From positions 202,549 to 266,548 of the forward strand of contig NZ_CM001488.1 of NCBI RefSeq assembly GCF_000233695.2: 64,000 bases of DNA. The letters are read 5' to 3'. How positions within the stretch are numbered: the stretch's first letter is position 1; each line of letters opens with the position of its first letter. Source of the stretch: Desulfobacter postgatei 2ac9. GTDB taxonomy: Bacteria; Desulfobacterota; Desulfobacteria; Desulfobacterales; Desulfobacteraceae. The notes under the pieces were generated by a model. It was not told where the DNA came from, did no database searches, and worked only from the letters and a program-made list of their open reading frames with translations. The translations under genes and the position numbers were made by a program. Below are positions 45,588 through 53,587 of the stretch, piece after piece.

Positions 45588-46967
45588 ATGAAAAGAACCA
45601 AGATAAAGGCTGTACTGGATATGGCCGCCTCACCGGGTGAGGTTTTTGTACAGGGATGGGTCCGGACCAAAAGGGACGCAAAAGATTTTAGTTTTATTGA
45701 ACTCAATGACGGTTCCTGTCTGGCCAATATCCAGGTGATTGCCGGAAAGGGCCTGCCTAAATACGGTCAGGTGGAAAAACTGACCACAGGTTCTGCGGCC
45801 GGGGTAACCGGGCAGCTGGCGGCATCGCCCGGCAAGGGCCAGAAATGGGAAATCCAGGCCACGACCGTGGATGTAATCAGCATTGCGCCGGAAACTTATC
45901 CGTTGCAGAAAAAGCGGCATACCGACGAGTTTTTGCGCAGCATTGCCCACCTTCGGCCCCGGACCAACAAATACGGTGCCGCTTTCAGGATCAGATCCCG
46001 GATGGCCCAGGCCATTCATACCTTTTATCTGGACAAGGGATTTCATTATCTTCACTCCCCGTTGATCACAGGCTCTGACTGCGAGGGTGCAGGAGAAATG
46101 TTCCGGGTCACCGCCCTTGATCCGGCTGATGTTCAAAAACAGGGGAAAATGGATTTTTCCAGGGATTTTTTCGGCCAGGAGGCCAATCTCACCGTATCCG
46201 GACAGCTCTCTGCCGAAATGTTTGCCCTTGCCCTGGGTGATGTCTATACATTTAGCCCAACCTTCAGGGCGGAAAATTCCAATACCCGGCGCCATGCCGC
46301 AGAATTCTGGATGCTGGAACCGGAAATGGCCTTTTGTGATCTTGAGGGCGATATGGACCATGCCGAAGAACTGGTTAAATATTTGGTCAGCTATGCCATG
46401 GAACACTGCAAAGAGGATCTGGACCTGTTCATGCGTTTTGTGGACAAAACCCTGGGCCAGCAGCTGGAAACACTCATCAGTAAGCCCTTTGCCCGGCTCT
46501 CTTACACTGACGCCGTGGAGATTTTGAAAAAATGCGGCAAAACATTTGAATATCCGGTTGAGTACGGCATTGACCTGCAGTCTGAACACGAGCGGTTTCT
46601 GGCTGAAGAACATTTTAAGAGACCGGTATTTCTTACTGATTATCCAAGACAGATCAAACCCTTTTACATGCGCATGAACGATGACGGCCAAACCGTAGCT
46701 GCCATGGATCTTCTGGTTCCGGGCATCGGCGAACTCATCGGGGGCAGTCAGCGCGAGGAGCGCTTAAACGTGTTGGATGCCCGGATGGATGAGATTGGTC
46801 TTGATAAAGATCCCTACTGGTGGTACCTGGATTCCCGCAGGTTCGGCACCGTGCCCCACGCAGGCTTTGGCATGGGGTTTGAGCGGTTTTTAATGATGAT
46901 TACCGGAATTTCCAATATCCGGGATGTGATTGCATTTCCCAGAACCCCGGGTTCCATTGATTTTTAG
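45588..46967 (+). CDS. asnS: Asparaginyl-tRNA synthetase
   Basis: This 459-residue class IIb synthetase has an N-terminal OB-fold anticodon-binding domain (VFVQGWVRTKRDAKDFSFIELNDG) and FRIRSRMAQAIHTFYLDKGFHYLHSPLITGSDCEGAGEMF (motif 1 and following). Motif 2 is FRAENSNTRRHAAEFWMLEPEM and motif 3 is GFGMGFERFLMMITG. It charges tRNA-Asn directly, so the organism does not depend only on transamidation for Asn-tRNA. It is divergent from the radical SAM gene with 83 bases between, so promoters should lie there. Confidence 0.95.
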   Translation: MKRTKIKAVLDMAASPGEVFVQGWVRTKRDAKDFSFIELNDGSCLANIQVIAGKGLPKYGQVEKLTTGSAAGVTGQLAASPGKGQKWEIQATTVDVISIAPETYPLQKKRHTDEFLRSIAHLRPRTNKYGAAFRIRSRMAQAIHTFYLDKGFHYLHSPLITGSDCEGAGEMFRVTALDPADVQKQGKMDFSRDFFGQEANLTVSGQLSAEMFALALGDVYTFSPTFRAENSNTRRHAAEFWMLEPEMAFCDLEGDMDHAEELVKYLVSYAMEHCKEDLDLFMRFVDKTLGQQLETLISKPFARLSYTDAVEILKKCGKTFEYPVEYGIDLQSEHERFLAEEHFKRPVFLTDYPRQIKPFYMRMNDDGQTVAAMDLLVPGIGELIGGSQREERLNVLDARMDEIGLDKDPYWWYLDSRRFGTVPHAGFGMGFERFLMMITGISNIRDVIAFPRTPGSIDF

Positions 46968-47225
46968 GCCATGCCGGAATACTGAAAATAAAAAGGAGGA
47001 TAGGAACGGGGATGAAATAACTTGGACATTTCATTGAGCCACACCGTTGGATAACGATACCGTCTAATTTTTTCATTTGCGCAATAAGCATTATTTTTGT
47101 AGCTACTAAATTTGTTGAAAATGAATGATTGGTGATGCGATCGCTTTAATTGATAAGAGGCCGGGATTAGATTAGAATTTCAACCCCAACCTCCCATTTT
47201 GTGATGTGGTTTTGAAAAGGAAAGT
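46968..47225. other. Intergenic region between asnS and rsgA
   Basis: Between converging asnS and rsgA there is A+T-rich sequence with GGAGG (46995-46999) but no convincing ORF behind it. I see no clear terminator stem. Confidence 0.35.
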
Positions 47226-48332
47226 TTATTCAAAGGACTTCTTTTTGTTTATGGATTTGATATTCATGGATACATCTCTCCATCTCTCCTTTTCCACACG
47301 ATCTGCGCTTTTGTTTTTTCGGGCGCAGATATATTCCAGCTCTCGTTTCATTTTAAGGTAGTTTTCCAGTCTGGCTTCGGTCAACTCTCCTTCCTGGACA
47401 GCTTGGAGAACCCGGCAGCCGGGTTCATGGGCGTGGGTGCAGTCTGAAAAACGGCATCCGGCCGCGAACTCTTCTATTTCCGGGAAGGTAGATTCAACCC
47501 CCTGGTCAATATCCCAGAAACTGATTTCACGGATGCCCGGATTGTCAATGATCATTCCGCCCTGGGGCATCATGATCAGATCCCGGGATGTGGTGGTGTG
47601 CGTTCCTTTTCCGACACTGGCGCTAACCTCGCCGGTGGCCTGGACGTTTTCACCGCACAGCCGGTTGATCAGGGTTGATTTGCCTGTGCCGGAAGATCCC
47701 ACCATAACGCTCGTCCGGCCATGCGCCAGATAGGGCGTCAACTCGGAAAGTCCTGAATCATTGAACGCAGATACCAGATGTACGGGCACGCCGAATGCGA
47801 TAGATTCCGCTTCGTTTACAAAATGTTCGGGATCCTGGTGAAGATCTCCCTTTGTCAGGATAATTACCGGGGTCAGTTCGCAATTATAAACCAGGGTCAG
47901 GTAGCGCTCCAGGCGGCGCAGGTTAAAATCGCGATCAAGGCCGGTAACTATGAATACGCTGTCAAGATTGGCCGCGATTGTCTGTTCCCGGTACTCGCCT
48001 GTTTTTCGGCTATGCATGCCTGCAGCGCCTCGGGTCAGTGCATTTTTTCGCGACAATATCCCTTCTATAGCGGTTTGTCTGACCAACACCCAGTCGCCGA
48101 CCACCGGGTATGTGCTGCTGTTCTCCTGTTGAAGTTTGCCGGCCGGGGTTGCCAGGATCTCTTTTTTACCGTCATTGATAAAAAAATATCTTTTCCTGAC
48201 CCCGGTTACCCGGGCCGGAAAAAAAGAATTTTTGTCAAACCTTTTCAGCTGTGTCTGGAAATGGGATGACCAGCCCAAATGGGAGAGATATTTAAAATTA
48301 TTGTCTTGTTGTAATGAATTTTTGTTGCTCAT
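47226..48332 (-). CDS. rsgA: Ribosome small-subunit-dependent GTPase A
   Basis: This 368-residue circularly permuted GTPase has an OB-fold N-terminus (residues 35-105). The G4 motif ILTKGDL comes before the P-loop MVGSSGTGKSTLINRL and IIDNPGIREI (G3). A zinc-binding C-terminus follows with CRFSDCTHAHEPGCRV. It acts late in 30S subunit assembly. The long N-terminus and the C-terminal basic helix (RKNKSADRVEKERWR) are within family range. Confidence 0.93.
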   Translation of the reverse strand: MSNKNSLQQDNNFKYLSHLGWSSHFQTQLKRFDKNSFFPARVTGVRKRYFFINDGKKEILATPAGKLQQENSSTYPVVGDWVLVRQTAIEGILSRKNALTRGAAGMHSRKTGEYREQTIAANLDSVFIVTGLDRDFNLRRLERYLTLVYNCELTPVIILTKGDLHQDPEHFVNEAESIAFGVPVHLVSAFNDSGLSELTPYLAHGRTSVMVGSSGTGKSTLINRLCGENVQATGEVSASVGKGTHTTTSRDLIMMPQGGMIIDNPGIREISFWDIDQGVESTFPEIEEFAAGCRFSDCTHAHEPGCRVLQAVQEGELTEARLENYLKMKRELEYICARKNKSADRVEKERWRDVSMNIKSINKKKSFE

Positions 48333-48495
48333 TGTTATATCCTGCCTGTCTTCGATTTTGGTTTACAGGGCTACCGCACAGACCAGCCCCTGGCTGCAAT
48401 TACTGCGATATAATTTAAATTAAGTGTCGCTGCCGACAGAAAAGAAAATGAGAACAGCAGAGATTCAATTTTGAATTCTGCAGAGGAAAAAGGGG

Positions 48496-48517
48496 TAAGT
48501 TAAAAATTTTTAACTTA
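48496..48517. promoter_or_regulatory. 22-bp perfect palindrome (A+T rich)
   Basis: The 10-base half AAGTTAAAAA is followed directly by its reverse complement TTTTTAACTT, and one further base on each side also pairs. It has no spacer. On DNA it could be an operator. As RNA the T-rich sequence might end transcripts weakly. Confidence 0.5.
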
Positions 48518-48551
48518 AAATAGGACAGTTTGGGTTCTAATATAACATGGA

Positions 48552-48623
48552 TCAAACAACCGCCCTCATCCTTGTCTCCTTGTCGGCAGCTTTTGATACA
48601 ATATCAAATGATTTCATTGACAT
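48552..48623 (-). CDS. Possible 23-residue peptide gene or yajQ start remnant
   Basis: ATG 48623 follows AAGGAGG at ideal spacing, an unusually good ribosome-binding site for an intergenic stretch. TTGACA about 70 bases upstream may be its promoter (-10 weak). The peptide is MSMKSFDIVSKAADKETRMR plus AVV. SFDIVSK is also the N-terminus of YajQ-family nucleotide-binding proteins, so this may be the left-over start of a yajQ gene. Either reading is tentative. Confidence 0.35.
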   Translation of the reverse strand: MSMKSFDIVSKAADKETRMRAVV

Positions 48624-48866
48624 AAAACCTCCTTGATGCTGGTGCAAATGCTTCCTTCTTACAGGATCGGCACTTATTCTGTCAAGATATATTAGCTGTC
48701 AGGTTTTAGTTGATTGACTCAATTTTACTTGGAAATAAAACTTTCTCAACTTTGGAGAACTCTTGTCCACCTTTTTTTACAAGACTACGCTAAAAACTGT
48801 CCGAAGCATTGTAATTTAAAAATTCACGATTTATAAAGCAGCCTTGTTCCGGAAAGGAGAGATGAA

Positions 48867-50003
48867 ATGACAAACAGCATATTTATTATCCCTAAACCCT
48901 ATAATGAACCTGTCAAGATGTATGCGCCGGGCAGTCCGGAACGTGGGGCATTGTCCGCAGCGCTTGGCCGCCAGATGGCAGACCAGGTGGAAATTCCGGT
49001 GATTATCAACGGCGAAGAGATTAAAACCGGTGATGTCCGTGATGTGGTTTGCCCCCATGACCACAGTCATGTGTTGGGTAAAGTACATATGGCAGCCATA
49101 GCCGATAACCTGCCCACCTCACCGGCGATGATGGGGAACACCGTTGTGTGGAAGCCTTCCACCACGGCTGTTTTGTCCAACTACTATGTGATGCAGATCC
49201 TTAAGGAAGCCGGACTTCCCGGCGGCGTTATCAACTTTATTCCGGGCCGCGGTTCCCAGATCGGTGATATCCTGTTCACCCACCAGGATTTTGCCGGCAT
49301 GCACTTTACCGGCTCCACCGCTCTCTTCCAGAATCTTTGAAAAAAAGCGGCCGAAAATATTGAAACCTATGTTTCCTATCCCAAAATCGTGGGTGAAACC
49401 GGTGGTAAGGGTTATATCTTTGCCCATACCAGTGCGGATAAGGTGGGCCCTGTGACTGATTTCACAAACTTTGTGAATGCCGTGATTGACGAAAAATCCT
49501 TCGATAAAATTGACGGTTACATTTCACGGGCACAGGAATCGTTGGATGCTGAAGTAATCATCGGCGGTCAGCGGGACAAGTCCAAGGGCTATTTTGTTCA
49601 TCCCACGGTGATTCTGGCAAAAATACCGGACTATGAATCCATGGCCGAAGAGATATTCGGGCCGGTACTTACTGTGTATCTCTATGCGGATAATGACTTT
49701 GACGCCACCCTGGAGATCCTGAACAATACAAGTCTATATGCCCTGACCGGTGCTGTTTTTGCCAGGGATCGCTCAGTGATCAATATCCTGATGAACCGCT
49801 TGACCCACACCGCCGGCAATTTTTACATTAATGATAAACCCACAGGCGCCGTGGTCGGCCAGCAGCCCTTTGGCGGGGCCCGCAAAAGCGGTACCAACGA
49901 TAAAGCCGGGTCCTATCTGAACCTGATCCGCTGGACATCACCCCGGACCATCAAGGAGACCCTGGTACCCCCCAAAAATTACGATTATCCGTTCATGGGA
50001 TAA
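48867..50003 (+). pseudogene. pruA: L-glutamate gamma-semialdehyde dehydrogenase pseudogene (pruA-like)
   Basis: This proline-catabolic aldehyde dehydrogenase is damaged three times. Between DHSHVLGKVHMA and AIADNLPTSPA about 110 residues are gone, in frame. In FTGSTALFQNL-stop-KKAAENIE the codon normally read as Trp is TGA (49338-49340). Between GETGGKGYIFAHTSAD and KVGPVTDFTNF about 50 residues are gone, also in frame, taking the catalytic Cys (G-Q-K-C-S). The remaining parts, including VVWKPSTTAVLS and EEIFGPVLTVY, are close to normal. Without Cys and most of the NAD fold the product cannot act. The good GGAGAG ribosome-binding site and clean ends suggest recent inactivation. Confidence 0.85.
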
Positions 50004-50031
50004 TCATGGGATAACAAGGATCTGACAAAAA

Positions 50032-50193
50032 TCATTTGTTTTTGGCTATTACCCAAATGGCATGCACAATACCCGGAATATAGCCAAGAAGGGTTAGAAG
50101 AATATTCAACCAGAAGTGCATTCCAATGCCGACCTGGAAAAACACACCCACCGGTGGAAGAATAACGGCCATAATGATTTTCAAAAGTTCCAT
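50032..50193 (-). CDS. YqaE/Pmp3-family membrane protein
   Basis: This 53-residue protein has two membrane spans with the family pattern IMAVILPPVGVFFQVGIG and WLNILLTLLGYIPGIVHAIW. It is of the YqaE/Pmp3 (UPF0057) type, small stress-related proteins of the cytoplasmic membrane. The start is ATG 50193; a good ribosome-binding site is lacking upstream (TAAGGATAAT at about 8-16 bases). At 53 codons it is easily missed. It converges on the pruA-like pseudogene. Confidence 0.85.
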   Translation of the reverse strand: MELLKIIMAVILPPVGVFFQVGIGMHFWLNILLTLLGYIPGIVHAIWVIAKNK

Positions 50194-50424
50194 GTTATTA
50201 TCCTTATTTTAATTTTATTAATTTCTGTTTGACTATACCACATTTCACTCAAGAGAAAATATCAAAATTTAAAATACTTTTGGACATCTTTCTTTTTTTC
50301 CCTTATGATTTCAGCTTGTTTTGTCTAAACCATACTTAAAAAGAATGGTTATAATTTTCCGCGCAAAGGTTGCGGAAAACCAACATAACAGTCGGAACAA
50401 CCACCGGCTGGAAGGAAAAGAGTT

Positions 50425-50934
50425 ATGAGCGAAGCGATTAAATCAGGGGATACCATTGCTGTGGATTATACAGGAAAATTTGAAAACGGGGATGTGTTCG
50501 ACTCTTCCGAAGGCAGGCAGCCGCTGACCTTCACCGTTGATACAGGCATGCTGATCAAAGGCTTTGACCAAGCCGTCATCGGTATGAAAAAAGGGGAATC
50601 AAAAACCGTAACCATTCCGCCTGAAATGGGATACGGCCCAAGAGACGAGGAGGCCATGGTGGAGATCCCAAGGGCCCAGTTCCCACAGGATATGGCGCTG
50701 ACAGAAGGGCTTGAGCTTCAGCTTCAGAATCCTGCAGGCCAACCGGTTCCTGCGCGCATAGCAAGTATAAACGAAACAAATGTCACCATGGACGTAAATC
50801 ATTTTCTGGCCGGAAAAACCCTTGTTTTTGATATCACCATTGCTGAAACCGGACTGGAGCCCCCGGCCGGCAGCTGTGGAACCAAAAGCGGGGGCTGCGA
50901 TTCGGGGTGCTGCGGATCCTGTAAGTGTAATTAA
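50425..50934 (+). CDS. slyD: SlyD-like FKBP peptidyl-prolyl isomerase
   Basis: This 169-residue protein has the FKBP N-terminus (GDTIAVDYTGKFENGDVFDSS), an IF-like chaperone insert (about 75-125) and LAGKTLVFDITI. A cysteine-rich tail with GSCGTKSGGCDSGCCGSCKC is likely a nickel/zinc-binding region. It folds proteins and may supply metal, e.g. for hydrogenases, as in SlyD. The tail holds seven cysteines and no histidines, unlike the His-rich tail of E. coli SlyD. GGAAGGAAAAG precedes the ATG at ideal spacing. Confidence 0.88.
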   Translation: MSEAIKSGDTIAVDYTGKFENGDVFDSSEGRQPLTFTVDTGMLIKGFDQAVIGMKKGESKTVTIPPEMGYGPRDEEAMVEIPRAQFPQDMALTEGLELQLQNPAGQPVPARIASINETNVTMDVNHFLAGKTLVFDITIAETGLEPPAGSCGTKSGGCDSGCCGSCKCN

Positions 50935-50962
50935 TATTAAGATTTAATCCTGGAGCATCGCA

Positions 50963-51538
50963 ATGGTCAATAAAAGTCTCATTTTGACAGTTGATGACAA
51001 ACCTCAGAATCTTCAGTTCCTTGGGAAGCTGCTTTCCAATAACGGATATGAAGTTGCCATGGCCCAGAGCGGGGCCCAGGCACTGACGTTTTTAAAATCA
51101 GAATTGCCGGATCTGATCCTTTTAGATGTCATGATGCCCGAGATGGATGGGTATGAGGTTTGTGAAAAATTGAAGGCCGAATTTCCCACCCGTAATATTC
51201 CGGTGATTTTTTTAACGGCCAAGTCTGATGCCCAGGATATTGTAAAAGGGTTTGATGTGGGCGGGGTGGATTATGTAACAAAACCCTTTCATTCGGCTGA
51301 ACTTCTGGCCCGCATTAAAACCCATATCGAACTTAAAACCCTGCGCGGCCTTTTGCCCATGTGTTCACACTGCAAAAAAATCCGGGATGATAAGGGATTT
51401 TGGAATGATGTGGACAGTTATTTTGAGACCCACTCCCATGTGACCTTTACCCACGGTATCTGTCCGGTATGCATGGACAAGCTGTATAAGGGGTATGACT
51501 GGTATAAAAAAAGAAAACAGCCTGATGCCGATGAATAA
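50963..51538 (+). CDS. Response regulator with C-terminal cysteine motif
   Basis: This 191-residue protein has a receiver domain (acceptor Asp55 in DLILLDVMMPEMDG, Lys in VTKPFHSAEL). A C-terminal segment follows with LPMCSHCKKIRDDKGFW and HGICPVCMDKLY. The two C-x2-C pairs suggest a zinc site or a redox sensor rather than DNA binding. No kinase is adjacent. Similar receiver-plus-CSHCKKIRDD proteins recur in Desulfobacterota with unknown output. It follows the FKBP gene by 28 bases. Confidence 0.8.
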   Translation: MVNKSLILTVDDKPQNLQFLGKLLSNNGYEVAMAQSGAQALTFLKSELPDLILLDVMMPEMDGYEVCEKLKAEFPTRNIPVIFLTAKSDAQDIVKGFDVGGVDYVTKPFHSAELLARIKTHIELKTLRGLLPMCSHCKKIRDDKGFWNDVDSYFETHSHVTFTHGICPVCMDKLYKGYDWYKKRKQPDADE

Positions 51539-51763
51539 GAGGACCGTTTTGGCGGCGTGTCTGTTGCACCTCCTACCATAACAATTTTCATTCGCTTGCA
51601 AAATAGTTATAATTCAGTTATTTAACTGTTTTTTTGCGGGTTTGATTGCTTTTTTCCAAGATTGCGTTATGTTAATATCGTTTATTTAAGATCACGGAGA
51701 AAAAGGGCTGGTTTTGTAACATGGCCGTTGAATATTTACCCTTTTGGATCAAGAGGACTGAGC
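51539..51763. other. Intergenic region before the methyltransferase
   Basis: A+T-rich sequence. The in-frame extension from 51662 (34 extra residues) is not used, because the ATG at 51764 has AGAGGA upstream. No other structure is evident. Confidence 0.3.
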
Positions 51764-52537
51764 ATGTCATATGAATTTGATTTCAAGGCGGCCCAGGCCT
51801 ATGATGCCTTTTTTGAAAAAGGCGGGGCCAGGCACCGCCTTGACCTTGAAATCAAACTGATCAGCTCCCTGATTAGCCCCATTCCGGGTAAGCGCCTGTT
51901 GGACATTGGGTGCGGCACGGGGTTAAGTCTTGAACCTTTTGTGGATCTGGGCATGAATCTGACCGGTGTTGACCCTTCCGCGTATATGCTGGACAAGGCT
52001 GCTGAGCGGCTCGGACATCGCGTTGACCTGCACCGTGGTACGGCCGAGGATCTGCCCTTTGACGATAATTCTTTTGATACGGCATTGCTATTTTTCAGTC
52101 TTGAATTTTCAAACCGGCCGGCCAAGGCCATTGAAGAGGCCTGCCGGGTGGCCCGGGAACAGGTGGTCATCGGTGTCCATAACCGGTATGCCCCCCAGAA
52201 TATGGCCCGGCGGCTGAAAGGTTTCTTTTTTCCGGATATGTACAGTCATGCCCATTTTTTTAGTGTGTGGGAGTTGAAAATCATGATGAACTCAATATTG
52301 GGAAAAGTACCGGTAAAATGGCGGACAACCGTACAATTCCCATTTCTGTCCGGAAGTCTGATCTCCAAACTGGAGAGTCTTCGCTTTATCCAGTGGTCTT
52401 ACTGGGGCAGTTTTATTGGTATGCGCATCAAACCTGTGCCTAAGTTTCGCACCCGCCCCCTGGTCCTGAAAACCAGGAATCATAAAATCAATGAGCCGGC
52501 CGCAGGCCTGGCGTTAGGATTCAGAATAAAAGAATGA
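51764..52537 (+). CDS. Class I SAM-dependent methyltransferase
   Basis: This 257-residue Methyltransf_11-type enzyme has LLDIGCGTGLSLEPF (SAM motif I, about residue 45), the acidic VDPSAYMLDKAAERL and LPFDDNSFDTALLFFSLEFSNRP. The C-terminal half is not assigned. It overlaps the AmmeMemoRadiSam radical SAM gene by four bases, so they are translated together. Substrate unknown. The start is ATG 51764 with AGAGGACTGAGC upstream. Confidence 0.8.
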   Translation: MSYEFDFKAAQAYDAFFEKGGARHRLDLEIKLISSLISPIPGKRLLDIGCGTGLSLEPFVDLGMNLTGVDPSAYMLDKAAERLGHRVDLHRGTAEDLPFDDNSFDTALLFFSLEFSNRPAKAIEEACRVAREQVVIGVHNRYAPQNMARRLKGFFFPDMYSHAHFFSVWELKIMMNSILGKVPVKWRTTVQFPFLSGSLISKLESLRFIQWSYWGSFIGMRIKPVPKFRTRPLVLKTRNHKINEPAAGLALGFRIKE

Positions 52538-53556
52538 TACGTGCCCGTCTTTATGAACCCCTGTCTGATGGTGCGGTGAAATGTCTGGCCTGCAATCATT
52601 ATTGCACTATTGCGCCGGGACATACCGGCGTTTGTGGTGTCCGCGAGAACCGGGATGGCCAGCTCTTTTCCCTGGTGTATGACCGGGTGATTGCAGCCGC
52701 CGTGGACCCCATTGAAAAAAAACCCATTTTTCATTTCAAACCCGGCTCGCTCTCCTTTTCCATTGCCGCGCCCGGATGCAATTTTAAGTGCCGGTTCTGC
52801 CAGAATGCCGATATCTCCCAGGTCCGTGGCCGGGGTGCAGACCCTTTTACAGGCCGCCTTGCCGGCAAGGCAATGACGCCGGAAGCGATTGTCGCAAAGG
52901 CTGTGGAACAAGGATGCCAAAGTATCTCCTACACCTATACCGAACCCACGGTTTTTTTTGAGCTGGTCCTGGATACGGCAATGCTGGCCAAGGATGCAGG
53001 GCTGGCCAATATCCTTGTTACCAACGGATTTATGAGTCCTAAACTGCTGCAGGCCTCCGCCGCAGTGATTGATGTGGCCAATGTGGATCTTAAATCTTTT
53101 TCTGACGGGTTTTACACCCGGTATTGCAACGGCCGGCTGGAACCGGTTAAACAGACGCTGAAAACCATGGTGGATTTAGGCATCATGGTGGAGGTCACCA
53201 CCCTGCTGATCCCGGGACTTAATGACGATCCCAACGAACTTCGACAGATGGCTTCCTTCATTGCCGGGGAATTGGGGCCTTCGACCCCCTGGCATCTATC
53301 CCGGTTTCATCCGGCATTTCAGTTGACCCAGACGGGGCCGACACCTGTGGAGACCCTTGAAAAAGCCTGCGATATCGGACTTTCAGCCGGACTGTTTCAT
53401 GTGTACACCGGCAATGTGCCCGGTGCCAGGGAAAACACCTGCTGTTCAACTTGTGGCCGGATTGTTGTCAAACGATTTGGCTATTCAGTGGAAAATTTTC
53501 TAACCCAGACCAATAAATGTCCCGGGTGCGGGTCGCCTGTGTTCGGGATCTATTAA
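52534..53556 (+). CDS. amrS: AmmeMemoRadiSam system radical SAM enzyme
   Basis: This 340-residue protein shows the N-terminal CLACNHYCTIAPGHTGVCGVREN, the radical SAM triad GCNFKCRFCQN (Cys82, Cys86, Cys89) and a C-terminal CSTCGRIV and CPGCGSPVFG rubredoxin-like zinc motif. It belongs to the radical SAM enzyme of the AMMECR1-MEMO1 triad, whose reaction is still unclear. Its partners AMMECR1 and MEMO1 are not in the window. The start overlaps the methyltransferase stop by four bases. Confidence 0.85.
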   Translation: MIRARLYEPLSDGAVKCLACNHYCTIAPGHTGVCGVRENRDGQLFSLVYDRVIAAAVDPIEKKPIFHFKPGSLSFSIAAPGCNFKCRFCQNADISQVRGRGADPFTGRLAGKAMTPEAIVAKAVEQGCQSISYTYTEPTVFFELVLDTAMLAKDAGLANILVTNGFMSPKLLQASAAVIDVANVDLKSFSDGFYTRYCNGRLEPVKQTLKTMVDLGIMVEVTTLLIPGLNDDPNELRQMASFIAGELGPSTPWHLSRFHPAFQLTQTGPTPVETLEKACDIGLSAGLFHVYTGNVPGARENTCCSTCGRIVVKRFGYSVENFLTQTNKCPGCGSPVFGIY

Positions 53557-53587
53557 AACTCGATGGTCGAGTGAGAAGATATTTTTC

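Larger units (their letters stand above)
48333..48866. other. 534-bp intergenic region with palindrome and micro-ORF
   Basis: It separates divergent rsgA (minus) and the damaged dehydrogenase (plus). It holds a 22-bp perfect palindrome (48496-48517) and a 23-codon minus-strand reading frame with a strong ribosome-binding site (48552-48623). Nothing else is supported. Confidence 0.5.

Noticed and set aside
45630-46691. 353-codon minus-strand frame opposite asnS
   Set aside because: Antisense shadow of a well-identified gene; no recognisable motifs and no ribosome-binding site.
49338-49340. TGA in the pruA-like gene as a selenocysteine codon
   Set aside because: The family has Trp at this place, no selenocysteine-insertion hairpin is apparent just downstream, and the catalytic region is deleted anyway, so a nonsense mutation is the better explanation.
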